NCBI RefSeq assembly: GCF_000600295.1 | Contig: NZ_JEMG01000001.1 | Coordinates: 2,797,278-2,861,277, forward strand | Length of the DNA: 64,000 nucleotides | Direction: 5' to 3' | Origin: Hylemonella gracilis str. Niagara R | GTDB lineage: Bacteria > Pseudomonadota > Gammaproteobacteria > Burkholderiales > Burkholderiaceae_C | In this document: positions 1 through 8,643 of the stretch, one piece after another | Layout: every line of letters begins with the position of its first letter | Position numbering within the stretch: the first letter of the stretch is position 1 | Translations under genes and position numbers: made by a program | The notes under the pieces: generated by a model | Database searches by the model: none | The model's input: only the letters and a program-made list of their open reading frames with translations | What the model was told of the DNA's origin: nothing

Positions 1-1
1 G

Positions 2-592
2 CAGCTGCTGGCCAGTCTCAAGCGCGTGGCGTATGGCTACGCGCTGGCGGTGGTGGTCGGCGTGGGCCTGGGCGTGCTGGTGGGCCAGTCCAGTTGGGCG
101 CTGCGCGGCCTGGACCCCTTGTTCCAGGTGCTGCGCACGGTGCCGCCGCTGGCCTGGCTGCCGATCTCGCTCGCGGGCTTTCGAGATGGCCACCCCTCGG
201 CCATCTTCGTGATCTTCATCACCGCCATCTGGCCCATCATCATCAACACCTCCATCGGCATCCGCAACATCCCGGAGGACTACCGCAACGTGGCCCGGGT
301 GATCCGGCTCAACGGGTTCGAGTACTTCGGCAAGATCATGTTGCCCGCGGCGGCACCCTTCATCTTCTCGGGGCTGCGCATCGGCGTGGGCCTGTCTTGG
401 CTGGCCATCGTCGCGGCCGAGATGCTGATCGGCGGCGTGGGCATCGGCTTCTTCATCTGGGACGCCTGGAACTCCTCGCGCATCAGCGACATCATCCTCG
501 CCCTCATCTACGTCGGGCTGATCGGCTTCCTGCTCGATCGCCTCGTCGCCTGGATCGGCCGCGTCGTGACACGCGGCACCGCCGCCAGCTGA
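2..592 (+). CDS. ntrB: nitrate ABC transporter permease, C-terminal part (NtrB/NrtB-like)
   Basis: Inner-membrane permease of a nitrate/nitrite (NrtABCD-type) ABC importer. The reading frame is open to the left edge, so the N-terminus lies outside the window; the visible part is about 196 residues. It carries several hydrophobic segments and the cytoplasmic EAA loop (NVARVIRLNGFEYFGKIMLP), which docks on the ATPase. It stops 28 bp before the ATPase gene and is followed by nirB, nirD and nasA, which fits nitrate rather than sulfonate or taurine as substrate. Substrate is inferred from context. Family assignment is firm; the exact symbol is less so. Confidence 0.88.
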   Translation, partial: QLLASLKRVAYGYALAVVVGVGLGVLVGQSSWALRGLDPLFQVLRTVPPLAWLPISLAGFRDGHPSAIFVIFITAIWPIIINTSIGIRNIPEDYRNVARVIRLNGFEYFGKIMLPAAAPFIFSGLRIGVGLSWLAIVAAEMLIGGVGIGFFIWDAWNSSRISDIILALIYVGLIGFLLDRLVAWIGRVVTRGTAAS

Positions 593-620
593 ACCCGAAC
601 CCCGCACGGAGAACGACACC

Positions 621-1475
621 ATGAACAACGCCTACCTCAGCCTGTCCCAGGTGGACATGACCTTCCAAAGCCGCAACGGCGCCAGCAACCCCGTCCTGCG
701 CAACATCAACCTCGACGTGCGGCGGGGCGAGTTCATCACCCTGATCGGCCACTCGGGCTGCGGCAAGTCGACTGTCCTCAACATCGTCGCCGGCCTGTTG
801 CGGGCCACGCAAGGCGGCGTGATCCTGGACGGCCGCGAAGTCAACTCGCCCGGACCGGACCGCGCGGTGGTCTTCCAGAACCACTCTCTGCTGCCCTGGC
901 TCACCGTGCACCAGAACGTGGCGCTCGCGGTCGAGAAGATCTTCCGCGACAGCAAAACGGCGGCCGAGCGCAAGGCCTGGGTGCTGCACAACCTGGAAAT
1001 GGTGAACATGACGCACGCGCTGCACCGCCTGCCCTCCGAAATCTCGGGCGGCATGAAGCAGCGCGTGGGCATCGCACGCGCGCTGTCCATGGAACCCAAG
1101 GTACTGCTGCTCGACGAACCCTTTGGCGCGCTGGACGCCCTGACCCGCGCCCACCTGCAGGACGAAGTCATCCGCATCCAGGGGGAGCTGGGCAACACCG
1201 TGCTGATGATCACCCACGACGTGGACGAGGCCGTGCTGCTGTCGGACCGCGTGGTGATGATGACCAACGGCCCGGCCGCCACCATCGGTCAGATTTTGGA
1301 CGTACCTCTGGCGCGGCCGCGCGACCGCATCGCGCTGGCGGGCGACGCCACCTACAACCACTGCCGGCAGGAGATCCTGAGCTTCCTGCACGAGAAGCAA
1401 CGCAAGGTGGAATCCATCGCCACACCCCGCGCCGACGGCGCCAACGACAAACAGGCCGTTGCCCTGCGGGCCTGA
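621..1475 (+). CDS. nitrate ABC transporter ATP-binding protein (NtrC/NrtD-like)
   Basis: ATPase subunit that energises the nitrate importer on the cytoplasmic side. It has 284 residues. Walker A (GHSGCGKST) lies near residue 43, the ABC signature (ISGGMKQRVGIARAL) near 141, Walker B (VLLLDEP) near 161, and an H-loop motif (MITHD) follows. It is an NrtD-like single ATPase domain without the NrtA-like fusion found in cyanobacterial NrtC. The ATG follows a GGAG-like ribosome site, 28 bp after the permease stop, so the two are co-transcribed. The SsuB/TauB branch is the closest alternative; the nitrate genes downstream decide against it. Confidence 0.88.
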   Translation: MNNAYLSLSQVDMTFQSRNGASNPVLRNINLDVRRGEFITLIGHSGCGKSTVLNIVAGLLRATQGGVILDGREVNSPGPDRAVVFQNHSLLPWLTVHQNVALAVEKIFRDSKTAAERKAWVLHNLEMVNMTHALHRLPSEISGGMKQRVGIARALSMEPKVLLLDEPFGALDALTRAHLQDEVIRIQGELGNTVLMITHDVDEAVLLSDRVVMMTNGPAATIGQILDVPLARPRDRIALAGDATYNHCRQEILSFLHEKQRKVESIATPRADGANDKQAVALRA

Positions 1476-1510
1476 AACCGACGACCGACACGACACCCCA
1501 GGAGACTTAC

Positions 1511-3982
1511 ATGGACATGCGAGCGAGCAGGCTGAAGCTGGTGATGGTCGGCAACGGCATGGCCGGCGTGCGCAGCCTCGAGGAACTGCTGAAGCTGGCG
1601 CCCGATCTCTACGACATCACCGTCTTCGGCGCCGAGCCCCACCCCAACTACAACCGCATCCTGCTCTCGCCCGTGCTCGCGGGTGAACAGCAGTTGGAAG
1701 ACATCGTGCTCAACGACTGGGCCTGGTACGAGACAAACGGCATCACCCTGCACGCAGGCTGGACGGTCACGGAGATCGACCGACGCCAGCGTCTCGTGCA
1801 CGCCCGTAACGCCCAGGGCGAAACGCGCAGCGCCCCTTATGACCGGCTGATCCTCGCGACCGGCTCGAACCCCTTCATCCTGCCCGTACCGGGCAAGGAC
1901 CTGCAAGGCGTGCTGGCCTACCGCGACATCGCCGACACCGAGGCCATGATCGCCGCCGCCGCGCAATACAAGCACGCCGTCGTGATCGGCGGCGGCCTGC
2001 TGGGCCTGGAAGCCGCCAACGGCCTGATGAAACGGGGCATGGAAGTGACCGTCGTGCACGTCGCGCCCTGGCTCATGGAACGCCAGCTCGACGACGTGGC
2101 GGGCAAGATGCTGCAGAAATCACTCGAAGACCGGGGCATGAAGTTCCTGATCGGCGCGCAGACCCAGGAACTCATTGGCAACTCGGTCGGGCGTGTCACG
2201 CGGGTGAAGTTCAAAGGCGGTGATGAGCATCCCGCCGACCTCGTCGTGATGGCCGTGGGCATCCGCCCCAACACGGCGCTGGCCGAGCAAACTGGCCTGC
2301 ACGTGAACCGGGGCATCGTGGTCAACGACACCCTGCAGACCACCACCGACCCCCGCATCTACGCCGTGGGCGAGTGCGCGGCGCACCGCGGTATCGCCTA
2401 CGGCCTGGTGGCGCCGCTGTTCGAACAGGGCAAGGTGCTGGCCAACCACCTGGCGCAATACGGCATCGGGCGGTACACGGGTTCACTCACCTCGACCAAG
2501 CTCAAGGTCACCGGCATTGATCTGTTCTCCGCCGGTGACTTCATGGGAGGCGACAACACCGAAGAGATCGTCTTGAGCGATCCCGCAGGGGGCGTTTATA
2601 AAAAATTGGTGCTCAAAGACGACAAGTTGGTCGGTGCCTGCCTCTATGGCGATACGGTGGACGGCAGCTGGTACTTCAAACTGCTGCGCGACGGTCGCAA
2701 CGTGGCCGACCTGCGCGACAAGCTGATGTTCGGTGAATCGAACATCGGTGACGCCGGCCATCAGGGGCAGTCGCGCGCCATGGCCATGGCCGATGGCGAC
2801 GAAGTCTGCGGCTGCAACGGCGTGAGCAAGGGCACGATCTGCAAGGCCATCAAGGAAAAGGGCCTGTTCACCCTGGACGAGGTGCGCAAGCACACCAAGG
2901 CCAGTGCCAGCTGCGGCTCCTGCACCGGCCTGGTGGAACAGATCCTGATGTTCACGGCCGGCGGCGATTATTCGGCCACGCCCAAGACCAAGGCCCTGTG
3001 CGGCTGCACCGAGCACGGGCACCAGGCGGTGCGCGATGCCATTCGGCAACACAAGTTGCTGACCATTCCCGAGGTCTATCGGCACCTGAACTGGAAGACA
3101 CCCGACGGCTGCGCCACCTGCCGGCCTGCGGTCAATTACTACTTGCTGAGCACCTGGCCCAAGGAAGCCGTGGACGACCCACAGAGCCGCTACATCAACG
3201 AACGCAGCCACGCCAACATCCAGAAGGACGGCACCTACAGCGTGATCCCGCGCATGTGGGGTGGCGAAACCACGGCCGACGAACTGCGCCGCATCGCCAA
3301 CGCGGTGGACAAGTACAAGATCCCCACCGTCAAGGTCACCGGCGGCCAGCGCATCGACCTGCTGGGCGTGAAGAAGGAAGACCTGCAAAACGTCTGGAAC
3401 GACATCGGCATGCCCAGCGGCCACGCCTACGCCAAGGCCCTGCGCACGGTCAAGACCTGCGTGGGCAGCGAGTGGTGCCGCATGGGCACGCAGGACAGCA
3501 CCCAGATGGGCAAGGACCTGGAACGTGCGCTCTGGCGCATGTACGCGCCGCACAAGGTCAAGCTTGCGGTCAGCGGCTGCCCGCGCAACTGCGCCGAGTC
3601 CGGCATCAAGGACGTGGGCGTGATCGGCGTGGACAGCGGCTGGGAATTGCACATCGCCGGCAACGGTGGCATCAAGACCGAGGTGGCCCAGTTCCTCTGC
3701 AAGGTCAAGACCGCCGCCGAGGTGCTGGAGTACAGCGGCGCCTTCCTGCAGCTCTACCGTGAGGAAGGCTGGTACCTGGAGCGCACCGTGCACTACGTGG
3801 GCCGCGTTGGCATGGACTACGTCAAGAAAAAGATCCTCGACGACCACGAGGGCCGCAAGGCCTTGTGGGAACGCCTGCAGTTCGCGTTGGACGGAGAACC
3901 CGACCCGTGGTTCGAAGCCGACAAGGCCCGCGTGGACCAGCGCCAGTTCATCCCCATCCAGGTCGAAAAGGCCACGGCCTGA
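1511..3982 (+). CDS. nirB: assimilatory nitrite reductase [NAD(P)H] large subunit
   Basis: Reduces nitrite to ammonium in the cytoplasm using NAD(P)H, FAD, an iron-sulfur cluster and siroheme. The 823-residue protein has an N-terminal FAD/NAD(P) oxidoreductase domain, two BFD-like [2Fe-2S] segments (CGCNGVSKGTIC with CGSC, then CGCTEHGH with CATC), and a C-terminal nitrite/sulfite reductase domain. The siroheme/[4Fe-4S] cysteines form the expected CX5C and CX3C pairs at about residues 650/656 and 690/694 (TCVGSEWC, GCPRNC). Length is normal for NirB. The ATG has an AGGAGA site just upstream. nirD follows after 34 bp and cobA, for siroheme, lies downstream. Confidence 0.96.
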   Translation: MDMRASRLKLVMVGNGMAGVRSLEELLKLAPDLYDITVFGAEPHPNYNRILLSPVLAGEQQLEDIVLNDWAWYETNGITLHAGWTVTEIDRRQRLVHARNAQGETRSAPYDRLILATGSNPFILPVPGKDLQGVLAYRDIADTEAMIAAAAQYKHAVVIGGGLLGLEAANGLMKRGMEVTVVHVAPWLMERQLDDVAGKMLQKSLEDRGMKFLIGAQTQELIGNSVGRVTRVKFKGGDEHPADLVVMAVGIRPNTALAEQTGLHVNRGIVVNDTLQTTTDPRIYAVGECAAHRGIAYGLVAPLFEQGKVLANHLAQYGIGRYTGSLTSTKLKVTGIDLFSAGDFMGGDNTEEIVLSDPAGGVYKKLVLKDDKLVGACLYGDTVDGSWYFKLLRDGRNVADLRDKLMFGESNIGDAGHQGQSRAMAMADGDEVCGCNGVSKGTICKAIKEKGLFTLDEVRKHTKASASCGSCTGLVEQILMFTAGGDYSATPKTKALCGCTEHGHQAVRDAIRQHKLLTIPEVYRHLNWKTPDGCATCRPAVNYYLLSTWPKEAVDDPQSRYINERSHANIQKDGTYSVIPRMWGGETTADELRRIANAVDKYKIPTVKVTGGQRIDLLGVKKEDLQNVWNDIGMPSGHAYAKALRTVKTCVGSEWCRMGTQDSTQMGKDLERALWRMYAPHKVKLAVSGCPRNCAESGIKDVGVIGVDSGWELHIAGNGGIKTEVAQFLCKVKTAAEVLEYSGAFLQLYREEGWYLERTVHYVGRVGMDYVKKKILDDHEGRKALWERLQFALDGEPDPWFEADKARVDQRQFIPIQVEKATA

Positions 3983-4016
3983 CGCAGGCCCAACTCGCGT
4001 AGCCCACCCATCTGCC

Positions 4017-4409
4017 ATGAACATGAACCAATGGACCCCCATCTGCCAGGTCGAGGACATCCCTCGGCTGGGCGCGCGCCGCGTCGAACGCCCCCAGGGC
4101 ATGGCCGTGGCGCTGTTTCGCACGGCGCAGGACGAGGTGCACGCCCTGCTGGACCGCTGCCCGCACAAGGGCGGGCCGCTGTCGCAAGGCATCGTTTTCG
4201 GCGCCAGCGTGGCCTGCCCGCTGCACAACTGGACCATCGAATTCGCCAGCGGATGTGCCCGCGCGCCCGATGAAGGCAGCACACAGCGTTTCGCCGTCAT
4301 GGTGGACAACGGCCTCGTGCACCTGGACGCGAACGAACTCGCCACCCTGGCGCTGGACATCGCGCCACCTGTGGCCGGTCCTTGCCTGCGCAAGTCGGCC
4401 TGCGCCTGA
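4017..4409 (+). CDS. nirD: nitrite reductase [NAD(P)H] small subunit
   Basis: Rieske-like small subunit that partners NirB. The 130-residue protein has a Rieske fold. The segments RCPHKGGPLSQG and CPLHNW hold C-x-H and C-x2-H, so unlike many NirD proteins, which have lost the cluster ligands, this copy appears able to bind a [2Fe-2S] cluster. The ATG at 4017 follows nirB by 34 bp; an in-frame extension upstream runs inside nirB and is not used. Product and partner are clear from position; cluster occupancy is inference. Confidence 0.92.
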   Translation: MNMNQWTPICQVEDIPRLGARRVERPQGMAVALFRTAQDEVHALLDRCPHKGGPLSQGIVFGASVACPLHNWTIEFASGCARAPDEGSTQRFAVMVDNGLVHLDANELATLALDIAPPVAGPCLRKSACA

Positions 4410-4442
4410 ACGCCACCCTGGGGACGCAGCATGCCCAGAGAG

Positions 4443-4468
4443 ACTCGCTCCACCTGCCCCTACTGCGG
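4443..4468 (+). repeat. 26-bp direct repeat, copy 1 (nasA N-terminal codons)
   Basis: Identical to 4544-4569 over 26 bp, with an offset of 101 bp. Both copies encode TRSTCPYCG in their own frame. The arrangement resembles a target duplication around a short insertion, or a partial tandem duplication of the gene start. Confidence 0.85.
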
Positions 4469-4469
4469 T

Positions 4470-4501
4470 CTCGCCGCTTCGCGGCGCGCCCGCCGGGCGA
4501 G
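4470..4501. repeat. REP-like twin hairpin between the nasA start repeats
   Basis: Two adjacent short hairpins, gccgc-ttc-gcggc (4473-4485) and cgccc-gcc-gggcg (4487-4499), are enclosed by ctcgcc and ggcgag (4470-4475 and 4496-4501). All are perfect inverted repeats. The double-stem form resembles REP or small palindromic elements. It sits inside the 75-bp spacer between the two 26-bp direct repeats. Confidence 0.6.
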
Positions 4502-4534
4502 CATTGGAAACGCCTACGTCGGGGCAGAGTCATC

Positions 4535-7390
4535 GTGAAAGCAACTCGCTCCACCTGCCCCTACTGCGGCGTGGGCTGCGGTGTGATCATCGAGAGCGAG
4601 GGTGATCTGATCACCGGCGTGCGCGGTGATCCGGAGCATCCGGCCAATTTCGGGCGCCTGTGCTCCAAAGGCTCGACCCTGCACCTGACGGCCACGCCCG
4701 AGATCACGCGCCAACAGCGCCTGTTACAACCCCTGCGGCGCGCACAACGCGGCGATGCCCCCGAAGCGATCGGCTGGGACGATGCGCTGGACCAGGCCGC
4801 CACGCGCTTCGCTGGGGTCATCGAGGCGCATGGCCCGGACGCCGTGGGTTTCTACATCAGCGGCCAATTGCTGACCGAGGACTATTACGTCTTCAACAAG
4901 CTGGCCAAGGGCCTGATCGGCAGCAACAACATCGACACGAACTCGCGCCTGTGCATGAGCAGCGCCGTGTCGGGCTACAAGCTGACGCTGGGCGCGGACG
5001 CACCGCCTGCCTGTTACGAGGACATCGACCACGCCGGCTGCCTGTTCATCGCGGGCAGCAATACCGCCTGGGCCCACCCCGTGTTGTTCCGCAGGATTGA
5101 GGACGCGAAGCGTCGCAATCCCGCGCTGAAAATCGTCGTGGTCGATCCGCGCCGCACCGACACCGCGAGCAGTGCAGACCTCTTTCTGCAGATCCAGCCC
5201 GGTACCGACGTGGCGCTGTTCCACGGCATGCTGCACCTCATGCTGTGGGAAGGCTGGACGGATGCCGCCTACATCGCCGCGCACACGAACGGTTTCGAGG
5301 AACTCAAGGCACGGGTGCGCGAATGGACGGCGGACCGGACCGCGCAGGTCTGCGGCATCAGCAAGGAAGCACTGGCGCAAGCCGCGCGCCTGTTCGCCAC
5401 GGGTGGTGGGGGCAACGGCGAACCGCAGCACCGGCAGCCCACCCTCAGCCTCTACTGCCAGGGCTTGAACCAGAGCAGCAGCGGCACGGCCAAGAACGCG
5501 GCCTTGATCAATCTGCACCTGGCCACGGGCCAGATCGGCAAACCTGGCGCTGGCCCCTTCTCGCTCACGGGCCAGCCCAATGCCATGGGTGGGCGCGAAG
5601 TGGGCGGTATGGCCAATCTGCTGTCTGCCCACCGCGACCTGGCCAACCCCGCGCACCGCGCCGAGGTCGCCGCGCTCTGGGGCCTGCCATCGGTGCCCGA
5701 CCAGCCCGGCAAGACCGCGGTGGAGATGTTCCAGGCCGCCGCCGACGGTGAGATCAAGGCACTCTGGATCGCTTGCACCAACCCCGCGCAGAGCATGCCC
5801 GACCAGGCCACCGTGCGCCGCGCCCTGCAACGCGCCGAGTACGTGGTCGTGCAGGAAGCCTTTGCCACCACGGCCACCTGCGACTTTGCCGATCTGCTGC
5901 TGCCCGCCACCACCTGGGGCGAGAAGGACGGCACCGTCACCAACAGCGAGCGCCGCATCAGCCGCGTGCGCCCCGCCGTGTCAGCGCCCGGCCAGGCCCG
6001 GCACGACTGGCGCATCGCCGTGGACTTCGCGCGTCGTCTGCAAACCAAGATGCAGCGTTTGGGCTTCGGCCCGAACCACGACCTCTTTCCCTACAACGAC
6101 CCGCAATCCATTTGGAACGAGCACCGCGAGAGCACACGCGGGCGCGACCTGGACATCACGGGCGTGAGCTACCAACAACTTGAAGAGGCGCCGCGCCAGT
6201 GGCCGTTCCCGGACGGCGCCGCGACAGGCCAGGCGCGACTCTACGAGGACGGTCGTTTCCCCACCACCGATGGCCGCGCGCGTTTTGCCGCGGTAGATTT
6301 CCAGCCGGTGGCCGAGGCGCGCGATGCTCGTTTTCCCTTCGCACTGACCACGGGCCGCTTGCGCGACCAATGGCACGGCATGAGCCGCACCGGCACCCTG
6401 GGCCGACTCTTCGGCCACGCGCCCGAACCGGCGGTGCAGCTGAACGCGAGCGACATGGCACGGCGCGGCTTGAAGGAAGGAGAGCTTGTGCACCTCACCA
6501 GCAAACGCGGCAGCATCGTCCTGCCTCTGCACGCCAGCGAGGACGTGGCCAGCGGCCAGGCTTACATGGCCATGCACTGGGGCTCGGAATTCCTCAGTGG
6601 GCAAGGCAGCGCCGGCCTGCCCCTGGCCGGGGTCAACGCACTCACGACCTCGGCCTTCGATCCCGTCTCCAAGCAGCCCGAACTCAAGCACGCGGCGGTC
6701 AAGGTGCTCAAGGCCGATCTGCCCTGGACACTGCTTGGCCTGGCCTGGTTGCCGCCCGAACGCGTGGGAGTGACTCAGGCGGCGCTGCGCCGCCTGATGA
6801 GCCGCTTTGCCTACGCCAGCTGTGTGCCCTTCGGCCATGACAAGACCGGCCTGCTGCTGCGCGCGGCCGCAGACGCGCCGGCGCCGGATGAGCTGCTGGT
6901 CGAGATCGAGGCCCTGCTGGGCTTGGACGTCCAGGGCGTGCTGCGATACGCGGACCGCAGGCGCGGCCAGCACCGCGCCCTGCTGCTGCGCCGGGACGCG
7001 GAGCAAGCGGCTGGACCGACCACGCTGCAGGCTCTGCTGCTGGGCGGCGACACCCGCGCCGAAAGCTGGTTGCGCGCCTTGTTGCAGCAGGACATGCCGG
7101 TGCAGGCCTACGGCCGTCTGCTGCTCATGCCCGGCGCCCAGGCACCGGCCGCGCTCGACGCCACGCGCCCGGCCACGCGCCAGGTCTGCACCTGCTTCAA
7201 CGTGAGCGAGGACGTGATCACACAGACTTTGATGCAATGCAGCGGCGACGAGCGCGAACGCCTGACTGCCCTGCAGCAGCAATTGAAATGCGGCAGCAAC
7301 TGCGGCTCCTGCGTGCCCGAGTTGCAGCGCCTGGTGCGCCGCACGCCTGTGGTGCCATCCGCCTTGCAAGCGCTTGAAAAGATCACATAA
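4535..7390 (+). CDS. nasA: assimilatory nitrate reductase catalytic subunit
   Basis: Reduces nitrate to nitrite in the cytoplasm with Mo-bis-MGD. With the GTG at 4535 it has 951 residues. The N-terminal [4Fe-4S] motif CPYCGVGCG starts at residue 8 and a fourth cysteine lies in GRLCSKG. SRLCMSSAVSGYK carries the likely molybdenum-ligand cysteine. A C-terminal BFD-like [2Fe-2S] domain holds CTCFNVSED and CGSNCGSC, typical of NasA and absent from NapA. The start is unusual: the GTG overlaps the stop of a 35-codon ORF that duplicates the first codons. A longer in-frame start at 4382 overlaps nirD and adds sequence with no family match. A molybdate importer lies at 31.9-34.5 kb. Confidence 0.93.
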   Translation: MKATRSTCPYCGVGCGVIIESEGDLITGVRGDPEHPANFGRLCSKGSTLHLTATPEITRQQRLLQPLRRAQRGDAPEAIGWDDALDQAATRFAGVIEAHGPDAVGFYISGQLLTEDYYVFNKLAKGLIGSNNIDTNSRLCMSSAVSGYKLTLGADAPPACYEDIDHAGCLFIAGSNTAWAHPVLFRRIEDAKRRNPALKIVVVDPRRTDTASSADLFLQIQPGTDVALFHGMLHLMLWEGWTDAAYIAAHTNGFEELKARVREWTADRTAQVCGISKEALAQAARLFATGGGGNGEPQHRQPTLSLYCQGLNQSSSGTAKNAALINLHLATGQIGKPGAGPFSLTGQPNAMGGREVGGMANLLSAHRDLANPAHRAEVAALWGLPSVPDQPGKTAVEMFQAAADGEIKALWIACTNPAQSMPDQATVRRALQRAEYVVVQEAFATTATCDFADLLLPATTWGEKDGTVTNSERRISRVRPAVSAPGQARHDWRIAVDFARRLQTKMQRLGFGPNHDLFPYNDPQSIWNEHRESTRGRDLDITGVSYQQLEEAPRQWPFPDGAATGQARLYEDGRFPTTDGRARFAAVDFQPVAEARDARFPFALTTGRLRDQWHGMSRTGTLGRLFGHAPEPAVQLNASDMARRGLKEGELVHLTSKRGSIVLPLHASEDVASGQAYMAMHWGSEFLSGQGSAGLPLAGVNALTTSAFDPVSKQPELKHAAVKVLKADLPWTLLGLAWLPPERVGVTQAALRRLMSRFAYASCVPFGHDKTGLLLRAAADAPAPDELLVEIEALLGLDVQGVLRYADRRRGQHRALLLRRDAEQAAGPTTLQALLLGGDTRAESWLRALLQQDMPVQAYGRLLLMPGAQAPAALDATRPATRQVCTCFNVSEDVITQTLMQCSGDERERLTALQQQLKCGSNCGSCVPELQRLVRRTPVVPSALQALEKIT

Positions 7391-7430
7391 GTCGTCGTCC
7401 CCCTGCCACAGCCGCCGTCTGCTTCGCCCC

Positions 7431-8198
7431 ATGTCCACACCGCGCTTCTCCACCCCCACCGCCACCCCGAGGGCCGCCGTCCCCCTGCTGATGCCCGGGA
7501 CCCCAACACACGGCGTGGCAGCGACAACACCCGCAGCTCTGACAACCACGGCCACATCACCACGCCCGCAGGACATCTCCATCGTCAACCTCGCGGCGCG
7601 TCAGCGCATGCTGTCGCAACGCCTGATCCTGCAAATCCTGCTGGCCGCGCGCGGCGATGGGAAGCGGCTGGACGACGCACGCCGCACCTTGCAGCTTTTC
7701 AGCGAGAGCCACCAGCGGCTGAGCGGTGCGGCCACCGGGCTGGCCGCCGCCGAAGCCCGCCGCATCCACGAGACCTACCAAGGCCCGGCGGGCGTGGGAC
7801 CCGTCATTGATGCGTTCATGCGCCTGGTGCGCGATGCCATCGATGGCATCGCGCAAGGCAGTACAGCAGCGCCCGAGGCCATCGCTCAGTTGGTCGAACA
7901 GACCGACCGCATCCTGGCCGCGCTGGACACGGCGACGACGACCTTCGACGACATCACCCGCAGCCGCTCTGGGGCCATGCTCAAGGAGCTGGTCAGCATC
8001 GTGGGCGATATCCAGGGCGTCGCCAAGGAGGCCAAGATCGTGAGCTTCAACGCCCAGGTGATGGCCGCCCGCGCGGGCCAGCATGGGCGTGAATTCGCGG
8101 TCGTCGCCAATGTGTTGTCCAACATCACCGACGTCATCGACGGTCTCACACGCAAGGCCGCGGTGCTCGCCGAGCAGCGCCACACTTTCGCGGCCTGA
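7431..8198 (+). CDS. soluble PilJ-type sensor protein with a remnant MCP signalling tip
   Basis: A 255-residue protein of the type IV pili methyl-accepting transducer N-terminal (PilJ-type) group. After a Pro/Thr/Ala-rich leader comes [12 protein letters not shown], the family hallmark that in NarX-like sensors belongs to the nitrate-binding helix pair. The C-terminal part resembles the hairpin tip of a methyl-accepting chemotaxis protein ([20 protein letters not shown]). There is no convincing membrane segment and no HAMP domain, so it looks cytoplasmic. It follows nasA by 40 bp; the ATG at 7431 is chosen because an earlier start overlaps nasA. A nitrate/nitrite-sensing or regulatory role is inferred only from family and context. 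Confidence 0.7.
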   Translation: MSTPRFSTPTATPRAAVPLLMPGTPTHGVAATTPAALTTTATSPRPQDISIVNLAARQRMLSQRLILQILLAARGDGKRLDDARRTLQLFSESHQRLSGAATGLAAAEARRIHETYQGPAGVGPVIDAFMRLVRDAIDGIAQGSTAAPEAIAQLVEQTDRILAALDTATTTFDDITRSRSGAMLKELVSIVGDIQGVAKEAKIVSFNAQVMAARAGQHGREFAVVANVLSNITDVIDGLTRKAAVLAEQRHTFAA

Positions 8199-8241
8199 GC
8201 CCGATCGGGGTTCGGATCGGTCCAGGGCTAAACTTCCGGCC

Positions 8242-8643
8242 ATGCTGGCTCCCCTACTCGCAATTTGCCTCGGTGCCTGCCTCGGCGCGTTGGCGCGTTG
8301 GCAACTCGGTCTCTGGCTCAACAGCTCCGGCTCACTCCTGCCCTGGGGCACACTGGCCGCGAACCTGATCGGCGGTTATCTGGTCGGGGTCTGCGTGGCT
8401 GTTTTCCAGGCCCTGCCGCAGCTGGACCCGGCCTGGCGCCTGCTGCTCGTCACAGGTTTCCTGGGCGCGCTGACCACGTTTTCCAGCTTCTCCGCCGAGG
8501 TGGTGGACATGCTGCTGCAGCAACGGTATGCCCTGGCCCTGGGCACGGCGGTGCTGCACCTCGCCGGTTCGCTGCTACTGACCGTCGTCGGCATCCAGAG
8601 CGCGAAATGGGCCCTGGCCCTCACCGTGGCCCGCGCCGCATGA
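8242..8643 (+). CDS. crcB: fluoride ion exporter CrcB/Fluc
   Basis: Small dual-topology membrane channel that exports fluoride. The 133 residues form four hydrophobic helices; GGYLVGV and [16 protein letters not shown] match the conserved Fluc pore segments. The stop overlaps the next start (ATGA), so it is translationally coupled to cobA and sits inside the nitrate operon, which is an unusual place. No fluoride riboswitch was recognised upstream; the gap to the preceding gene is only 43 bp. Confidence 0.9.
   Translation: MLAPLLAICLGACLGALARWQLGLWLNSSGSLLPWGTLAANLIGGYLVGVCVAVFQALPQLDPAWRLLLVTGFLGALTTFSSFSAEVVDMLLQQRYALALGTAVLHLAGSLLLTVVGIQSAKWALALTVARAA

Larger units (their letters stand above)
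4431..4538 (+). other. 35-codon leader ORF with a duplicated nasA N-terminus
   Basis: Starts at an ATG 21 bp after nirD and encodes 35 residues beginning MPRETRSTCPYCG, which mirrors the N-terminus expected of NasA. It then leaves the family sequence and ends at a TGA that overlaps the GTG used for full-length nasA (GTGA at 4535-4538). The first 13 codons look like the original start of nasA, now separated from the rest by an inserted or duplicated stretch. A ribosome finishing here could re-initiate on nasA. Translation is inferred, not shown. Confidence 0.5.

Noticed and set aside
2483-4453. Long minus-strand open frame of over 600 codons opposite nirB/nirD
   Set aside because: It mirrors nirB-nirD-nasA coding in G+C-rich DNA, with no ribosome site and no family motifs.
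4382-4534. nasA starting at ATG 4382
   Set aside because: It overlaps nirD and adds 51 residues without family similarity before the CPYCG motif.
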